From contig NZ_BMKK01000004.1 of assembly GCF_014644295.1 (NCBI RefSeq), forward strand, positions 523,899 to 587,898: a DNA stretch of 64,000 bases, in the 5' to 3' direction. This DNA is from Emticicia aquatilis (GTDB lineage Bacteria > Bacteroidota > Bacteroidia > Cytophagales > Spirosomataceae). The position numbers and the translations under genes were made by a program. Every line of letters begins with the position of its first letter. Within the stretch, counting starts at the first letter, position 1. The notes beneath the pieces were generated by a model. The model was not told the DNA's origin and ran no database searches. It worked only from the letters and a program-made list of their open reading frames with translations. This document shows positions 59,485 through 64,000 of this stretch, one piece after another.

Positions 59485-59871
59485 ATGTTTGGCAAAGGCT
59501 CAAGATTATATAGCATTTTTGCGATGAAATGTCCAAGATGCCACGAGGGTGACGTTTTTGAAACGCATAATCCCTATCAAAAAATGACTGCTATTAAAGA
59601 AACTTGTCCGCATTGCGGCCTACGCTATGAAAAAGAAATGGGTTTCTTTTATGGTGCTATGTACGTGAGTTATATGCTTAATATTGCCCTGTTTGTTACT
59701 TCGGTTGTAGCTTATTTTATTTTACTCGACCAATACATCAGTGGCACATTACTTATGGTTATTTATGTTTCGTTGACTGTTATCTTAATGCCAGTTTATT
59801 ATCGACTTTCACGTACAATATGGCTGAATTTCTTTAATAGCTACGCACCCGAAAAGCGTGGAACAAAATAA
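59485..59871 (+). CDS. DUF983 family zinc-ribbon membrane protein
   Basis: The 128-residue protein begins with a zinc-ribbon, MKCPRCHEGDVF and ETCPHCGLRYEKEMGFFYGAMYVSYMLNI (about 13-61), and has two membrane helices (about 60-80 and 88-108). This is DUF983, often linked with cytochrome c oxidase or other respiratory genes, with unknown role. It is monocistronic here, with a terminator at 59880-59911. Confidence 0.85.
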   Translation: MFGKGSRLYSIFAMKCPRCHEGDVFETHNPYQKMTAIKETCPHCGLRYEKEMGFFYGAMYVSYMLNIALFVTSVVAYFILLDQYISGTLLMVIYVSLTVILMPVYYRLSRTIWLNFFNSYAPEKRGTK

Positions 59872-59879
59872 GTTTTTTC

Positions 59880-59914
59880 AAGAGGAGATTTACTTATTAA
59901 ATTTCCTCTTTCTT
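59880..59914 (+). terminator. Terminator after the DUF983 gene
   Basis: AAGAGGA-ATTT (59880-59891) and AAAT-TCCTCTT (about 59899-59910) pair with one internal mismatch, followed by TCTTTC. Confidence 0.7.
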
Positions 59915-59941
59915 TCATCAATACCTCTAAATATCTAAACT

Positions 59942-59998
59942 AAGTGCTTTATCTGCACTTTTTACAGCATTTATAGTACAAATCATTGAACATGATTT
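59942..59998. promoter_or_regulatory. Two dyads upstream of the second CstB gene
   Basis: AAGTGC-N7-GCACTT spans 59942-59960, and AAATCAT-N5-ATGATTT spans 59980-59998. Both are perfect. The first resembles the GCACTT repeats in front of the first CstB gene; the second is the size of a Crp/Fnr- or ArsR-like operator. Confidence 0.4.
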
Positions 59999-60109
59999 TG
60001 CTCATTTTTCTACGCTCAATTTATCTCGAATTTTGACTCAATAATTCAACATAAACACTTGAATCTTGGGTAAAAAATTGTTGCCACTAAATGGTTTATT
60101 TTCTCTATC

Positions 60110-60131
60110 TATATGAAAATATTATCATTTA
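60110..60131. promoter_or_regulatory. Third ArsR-type dyad, upstream of the second CstB gene
   Basis: TATATG (60110-60115), ten bases, CATTTA (60126-60131). It matches the arsR-promoter operator at 18 of 22 positions, including TATATGAAAA, with one change in the right half-site. It lies 23 bases before the ATG at 60155 and overlaps the upstream in-frame ATG at 60113, supporting 60155 as the true start. Confidence 0.6.
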
Positions 60132-60154
60132 ATCATCCGAAAAATAGTAAAACA

Positions 60155-61570
60155 ATGAAAATCGAACAAATTTATACGGGTTGTTTGGCTCACGCCGCAT
60201 ATTATCTTAAAAGTAATGGAGAAGCTGCCATTTTCGACCCTCTTCGTGAGGTGCAACCATACATTAATCGAGCAGAAAAAGATGGTGCAAAAATCAAATA
60301 TGTCTTTGAAACGCATTTTCATGCCGATTTTGTGAGTGGACACCTTGATTTAGCACAAAAAACTGGAGCAAAAATCGTTTATGGACCAACCGCCAAACCT
60401 GCATTTGAGGCAATTATCGCCGAAGACAATCAGATTTTTGAAGTAGGTGCTTGCAAAGTGAAAGCCATTCATACCCCAGGCCACACAATGGAAAGTACAA
60501 CGTATTTGCTCATTGATGAAAATGGCAAAGAACACGGCTTAATTACTGGCGATACTCTTTTCATTGGTGATGTTGGTCGACCAGATTTAGCCCAACATGT
60601 CATTGCAGATTTGACCCAAGAGAAACTCGCTGGACATCTTTTTGAATCACTTCGCAACAAAATAATGCCTTTGTCCGATGATTTGATTGTTTATCCAAAT
60701 CACGGTGCGGGTAGTGCTTGCGGAAAAATGATGAGCAAAGAGACTACCGATACACTCGATAATCAGAAAAGGTTTAATTATGCACTGCGTGCTGATATGA
60801 CCAAAGAAGAATTTATAAAAGAGGTGCTGAATGGACTCACTACTCCCCCCGCTTATTTCCCAAAAAATGTATTAATGAATATCAAAGGCTATGAAAGCAT
60901 TGATACGGTTTTAGATAGAGGTGAAAAAGCTCTTTCGGCAAATGATTTTGAAGTAATTGCCAACGAAACCGAAGCATTGATTTTAGATAGCCGTCAAACT
61001 GATGATTTTGCCGCAGGATTTATCCCGAATAGCATAAACATTGGTCTGGATAGCAATTTTGCGATGTGGGTTGGAGAATTAATTCCTGATATTAATCAAG
61101 AAATCTTGCTTGTAACAGATGAAGGAAAAGAAGAAGAAACCATCACTCGATTGGCTCGTGTAGGATACGACCACGCCATCGGATTTTTGAATGGCGGTTT
61201 TAAAACATGGAAAGAAGCAGGAAAAGATATTGAAACTATCACTCGTATTTCGGCAGAAGAATTTGCGACATCCTACGAAAACAAGCAACCTATAATATTT
61301 GATGTTAGAAAGAAAAGTGAGTTTGATTCTGAGCATATTATCGGAGCTAAGAACATACCTCTCAATGCCATTAACGAACATTTAGCCGAAATTCCAAAAA
61401 ACCAAGCGTTTATTTTACATTGTGCTGGCGGCTATCGAAGCATGATTGCTGCTTCGATTTTGAAACAAAGAGGCTGGGATAATTTTGTGGATGTCAGAGG
61501 TGGCTTCACTGCTATCTCAAAGACCAATGTCCCGAAAACAGCTTACGTTTGTCCAAGCACACTTTTGTAG
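60155..61570 (+). CDS. CstB-like persulfide dioxygenase-rhodanese fusion (copy 2)
   Basis: From ATG 60155 the 471-residue protein aligns with copy 1 over its whole length: MKIEQIYTGCLAHAAYY, ETHFHADFVSGHLDLAQKTGA (H54, H56, D58), TGDTLFIGDVGRPDLAQ, NHGAGSACGK, a degenerate middle rhodanese and an active C-terminal rhodanese HCAGGYRS (C423). All catalytic residues seen in copy 1 are present, so both are likely active. It is separated from copy 1 by YeeE, TsdA and AraC genes and has its own regulatory region. The frame is open to an ATG at 60113, which lies inside a putative operator. Confidence 0.9.
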   Translation: MKIEQIYTGCLAHAAYYLKSNGEAAIFDPLREVQPYINRAEKDGAKIKYVFETHFHADFVSGHLDLAQKTGAKIVYGPTAKPAFEAIIAEDNQIFEVGACKVKAIHTPGHTMESTTYLLIDENGKEHGLITGDTLFIGDVGRPDLAQHVIADLTQEKLAGHLFESLRNKIMPLSDDLIVYPNHGAGSACGKMMSKETTDTLDNQKRFNYALRADMTKEEFIKEVLNGLTTPPAYFPKNVLMNIKGYESIDTVLDRGEKALSANDFEVIANETEALILDSRQTDDFAAGFIPNSINIGLDSNFAMWVGELIPDINQEILLVTDEGKEEETITRLARVGYDHAIGFLNGGFKTWKEAGKDIETITRISAEEFATSYENKQPIIFDVRKKSEFDSEHIIGAKNIPLNAINEHLAEIPKNQAFILHCAGGYRSMIAASILKQRGWDNFVDVRGGFTAISKTNVPKTAYVCPSTLL

Positions 61571-61591
61571 TTGATAAATACCTCAGCAATG

Positions 61592-61632
61592 GCCAGTAGT
61601 ACTTGGTCATTTCAAGTGTTTCTGGCTATTTT
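61592..61632 (+). terminator. Imperfect terminator after the second CstB-like gene
   Basis: GCCAG...ACTTG (61592-61605) faces CAAGT...CTGGC (61613-61626) with a few central mismatches, followed by TATTTTG. Confidence 0.5.
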
Positions 61633-61686
61633 GTATTTCATTCATACATATTTTCTATTCTGTAAAAAACTAAGCGATAGCGTTTA

Positions 61687-61717
61687 TTGTCGATTGGCTA
61701 CTTAATTTGTAACTTTA
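61687..61717 (+). promoter_or_regulatory. Promoter of pseB
   Basis: TTG at 61687-61689 and TAACTTTA at 61710-61717 are 20 bases apart; the last base of the -7 box departs from the consensus G. The start would be near 61724. Confidence 0.5.
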
Positions 61718-61744
61718 CGCCAAAAATAATAAAACATTATACAA

Positions 61745-62764
61745 ATGCTTGATTTAAACGGCAAAGCAATTCTGATTACAGGTGGAACGGGTTCTTTTGG
61801 TAAGAAATTAGTCGAGACTATTTTCAATCGTTTCCCAGATGTTCGTCGAGTAGTGATTTATTCTCGTGACGAATTGAAACAGTTTGAAATGCAACAAACT
61901 TACCCTCAAAATAAGTATCCAAATATACGTTTTTTCATTGGTGATGTACGTGACGGCGAGCGTTTGAAGCGTGCTTGTGAAGGTATCGACTACATCATTC
62001 ATGCTGCGGCTTTGAAACAAGTTCCTGCGGCTGAATATAACCCAATGGAGTGCATCAAAACCAATGTTTTTGGTGCAGAAAATGTCATAAACGCAGCTTT
62101 GGCCAATAATATTCAGAAAGTTGTAGCTTTATCTACCGACAAAGCAGCTGCTCCAATAAACCTTTATGGTGCTACAAAACTCTGCTCGGATAAACTATTT
62201 GTGGCAGCAAACAATATGAGAGGTAGCCGTCAGATTACATTTTCGGTAGTAAGATACGGTAATGTGATTGGGTCTCGCGGTTCAGTAATGCCATTTTTCT
62301 TAGAAAAAGCAAAAACTGGCGTGTTACCAATCACCGACGAACGTATGACTCGCTTTAACATTTCGTTGGAAGATGGCGTTGAAATGGTACTTTATGCTCT
62401 CGAAAATGCTTGGGGTGGCGAAATTTATGTACCGAAAATTCCTTCGTACAGAATTACAGACGTAGCTGAAGCAATCGGGCCAAACTGCGAACACCCAAAA
62501 GTTGGTATCCGCCCAGGTGAAAAACTACACGAAGAAATGATTACCGAAACTGATTCGCTAAGCACAATCGAGACAAAAAAATACTACGTAATCATGCCGT
62601 TTTCACCTATTTGGAATACTGAAGAATACTTGAAGCATTTCGGAGCATCGTTTGTTGAAGAAGGTTTCAAATATAATTCGGGAACAAACAACGAATGGCT
62701 AACAGTTGAGCAAATTCGTGAAGAGATAAAAACCCACATTGACGCTGATTTTCAGCCAAGATAA
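61745..62764 (+). CDS. pseB: UDP-N-acetylglucosamine 4,6-dehydratase (inverting)
   Basis: The 339-residue SDR enzyme has ILITGGTGSFGKKL (10-23, NAD(P) loop), IHAAALKQVPAAEYNPMECIKTNVFGAENVI (about 87-117) and LSTDKAAAPINLYGATKLCSDK (about 129-150) with the D-K and YxxxK catalytic residues, then RYGNVIGSRGSVMPFF. This is the PseB signature: it makes UDP-2-acetamido-2,6-dideoxy-beta-L-arabino-hex-4-ulose, the first step to pseudaminic acid. pseC follows after nine bases. Confidence 0.94.
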   Translation: MLDLNGKAILITGGTGSFGKKLVETIFNRFPDVRRVVIYSRDELKQFEMQQTYPQNKYPNIRFFIGDVRDGERLKRACEGIDYIIHAAALKQVPAAEYNPMECIKTNVFGAENVINAALANNIQKVVALSTDKAAAPINLYGATKLCSDKLFVAANNMRGSRQITFSVVRYGNVIGSRGSVMPFFLEKAKTGVLPITDERMTRFNISLEDGVEMVLYALENAWGGEIYVPKIPSYRITDVAEAIGPNCEHPKVGIRPGEKLHEEMITETDSLSTIETKKYYVIMPFSPIWNTEEYLKHFGASFVEEGFKYNSGTNNEWLTVEQIREEIKTHIDADFQPR

Positions 62765-62773
62765 TTCTAAAAA

Positions 62774-63922
62774 ATGATTCCATACGGAAAACAACATATT
62801 ACTGACGAAGATATTGCTGCGGTCATTGAAACGCTAAAATCTCCGTTTTTGACCTCTGGGCCTAAAGTTGCTGAATTTGAGGCGGCTTTTGCTAAATATA
62901 TTGGTTGTAAATATGCCGTAGCGGTGGCCAATGGTACGGCCGCTTTGCATATTTCGTGCATGGCTTTGGGAGTTAATTCATCTTCAAAAGTTATCACTAC
63001 GCCTATCACTTTCTCGGCCTCGGCCAACTGTGTGCGTTATTGTGGCGGTGAAGTTGTATTTGCCGATATTAATCCAGAAACAGTTTTATTGGATATTGAG
63101 AAGGTAAGAAATTTACTCGAACAACACCCAAAAGGTACTTTTGAAGGTATTATTCCTGTTGATTTTGCGGGCTATCCCGTTGATTTGGAAGCATTTAGAA
63201 AACTGGCCGACGAATACGGCTTATGGGTTTTGGAAGATGCTTGTCATGCTCCAGGTGGTAGTTTTATTGATAGTTCTGGCAAAAATCATCGTTGCGGAGA
63301 TAGCTCATTGGCTGATTTAGCTATTTTTTCGTTTCATCCAGTGAAGCACATTGCTACTGGTGAAGGAGGAATGGTGACAACAAACGACGAAGAACTTTAC
63401 AAAAAACTCAAACAATATCGTTCGCACGGAATGGTTTATCAAGGCGACTCCGCTTTGATAGAAAATCACGGTGGTTGGTACATGGAATTGCAAGAACTGG
63501 GCTATAATTACCGTATGCCCGATGTACTTTGTAATTTAGGAATTTCTCAACTAAAACGTGCTGATGAAGGTCTCGAAAAACGTCAAGCAATTGCTAAACG
63601 TTATGATGAAGCGTTTGCTGGTACAAATGTAAAAACTATCATTCCACCAGCTCATGTAAGTCATGCGTATCACTTGTATGTGATTCAGATTGAAGACCGC
63701 AAAGGATTATATGATTATTTGAGAACGAAACAGATTTTCAGTCAAGTACACTATATTCCTGTGCATTTAATGCCCTATTATAAAGGACTCGGAAGTAAAG
63801 CAGGCGATTTTCCGAATGCTGAAAAGTATTATGAACATTGCTTGAGTATTCCGATGTACCCGACGCTTACGTTAGAAGAACAAGAATTTGTTATTTCGGA
63901 AATACTGGGTTTTGTGCAATAA
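62774..63922 (+). CDS. pseC: UDP-4-amino-4,6-dideoxy-N-acetyl-beta-L-altrosamine transaminase
   Basis: The 382-residue DegT/AryC1-family aminotransferase begins MIPYGKQHITDEDIAAVIETLKSPFLTSGPKVAEFEAAFAKYIG. It has VANGTAALHIS (about 54-64), VLEDACHAPGG, and FSFHPVKHIATGEGGMV (about 190-206) with the PLP lysine in HPVKH. It aminates C4 of the PseB product using glutamate. PseH, PseG, PseI and PseF would be expected to the right of the window. Confidence 0.94.
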   Translation: MIPYGKQHITDEDIAAVIETLKSPFLTSGPKVAEFEAAFAKYIGCKYAVAVANGTAALHISCMALGVNSSSKVITTPITFSASANCVRYCGGEVVFADINPETVLLDIEKVRNLLEQHPKGTFEGIIPVDFAGYPVDLEAFRKLADEYGLWVLEDACHAPGGSFIDSSGKNHRCGDSSLADLAIFSFHPVKHIATGEGGMVTTNDEELYKKLKQYRSHGMVYQGDSALIENHGGWYMELQELGYNYRMPDVLCNLGISQLKRADEGLEKRQAIAKRYDEAFAGTNVKTIIPPAHVSHAYHLYVIQIEDRKGLYDYLRTKQIFSQVHYIPVHLMPYYKGLGSKAGDFPNAEKYYEHCLSIPMYPTLTLEEQEFVISEILGFVQ

Positions 63923-63934
63923 AATTATTTCTGT

Positions 63935-64000
63935 AGAGACGTTGCATATGCCGAGCGAAGTAGGGTTGAACCCTATTAAGGCGAAATGGAGTTGTCCTTT
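63935..64000. other. Repeat-like non-coding edge after pseC
   Basis: The last bases hold TGTAGAGACGTTGCATATGC and a TAGGGTTGAACCCTA palindrome (63961-63975). The GTAGAGACGTTGCAT string resembles the arm of a palindromic intergenic repeat that I recall from Cytophagales genomes, but the second arm is not visible before the edge. Confidence 0.35.

Noticed and set aside
60113..60154. Upstream in-frame start for the second CstB-like protein
   Set aside because: The extra 14 residues have no counterpart in copy 1, and the region overlaps the putative ArsR operator at 60110-60131.
63935..64000. Edge sequence considered as an insertion-sequence end
   Set aside because: Only one possible arm of a repeat is visible and no transposase frame is present before the window ends.

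Overview
The window looks like chromosome of an AT-rich member of the Bacteroidota, most likely order Cytophagales; the genus cannot be fixed from sequence alone. Supporting features are type IX secretion C-terminal sorting domains, a sigma/FecR/TonB-receptor triplet with an STN domain, a TolQ-ExbD-ExbD-TonB cluster, a nuo operon with separate nuoC and nuoD and a short nuoG, promoters of the Bacteroidota form TTG-N19..21-TAnnTTTG, and no evident Shine-Dalgarno sequences. No tRNA, rRNA, CRISPR array, transposase or prophage gene was seen.

Layout. 1-4 kb: 5' part of a GMC oxidoreductase, a TPMT-like methyltransferase, rlmF, and a small arsenic module (arsR, DUF6428, arsC) with a clear ArsR-type dyad but no efflux pump. 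4-11 kb: housekeeping and metabolic genes (rplS with a probable autoregulatory leader, dapF, a stand-alone maltokinase, DinB, a PLP dehydratase, ade). 10.6-11.3 kb: a 0.7 kb intergenic region with two convergent RNA-like units that share complementary blocks and two divergent sigma54-like promoters; this is the least explained part of the window. 11.7-20.2 kb: nuoABCDEFGHIJ on the minus strand, ending at a terminator without nuoKLMN. 20.2-26 kb: two similar giant secreted SGNH/SASA-type esterases with Ig-like repeats and T9SS tails. 26-30 kb: obg, adk, a TPR protein, a PstS-like lipoprotein. 31-34.3 kb: TonB energising cluster. 34.7-43 kb: M28 peptidase, recQ, a two-component system, a UspA-like protein, an ABC exporter. 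43.3-53 kb: sigma factor, FecR anti-sigma, TonB receptor, two carboxylate-type transporters and maeB, which could together import a dicarboxylate and convert it to pyruvate plus NADPH.

53.1-61.6 kb is a sulfur-handling island: an ArsR-family regulator with five cysteines, a TauE/SafE exporter, a CstB-like persulfide dioxygenase-rhodanese, two half-size YeeE/YedE channels, a TsdA-type di-heme thiosulfate dehydrogenase, an AraC regulator, two small membrane proteins, and a second CstB-like paralogue. A 22-bp dyad (TATATG-N10-CATATA) lies between the -33 and -7 boxes of the ArsR gene, recurs almost unchanged downstream of it, and recurs with one half-site change just upstream of the second CstB gene, which defines a probable self-regulated sulfur regulon. 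The window closes with pseB and pseC, the first two steps of pseudaminic acid biosynthesis.

The two main candidates for undescribed biology are (1) the 10.7-11.1 kb RNA-like locus, whose minus-strand unit is complementary to its plus-strand neighbour and to the 5' leader just upstream of the start codon of an esterase 15 kb away, and (2) the ArsR operator set in the sulfur island. Both are inferences from reading the sequence by eye and need computation or transcript data.
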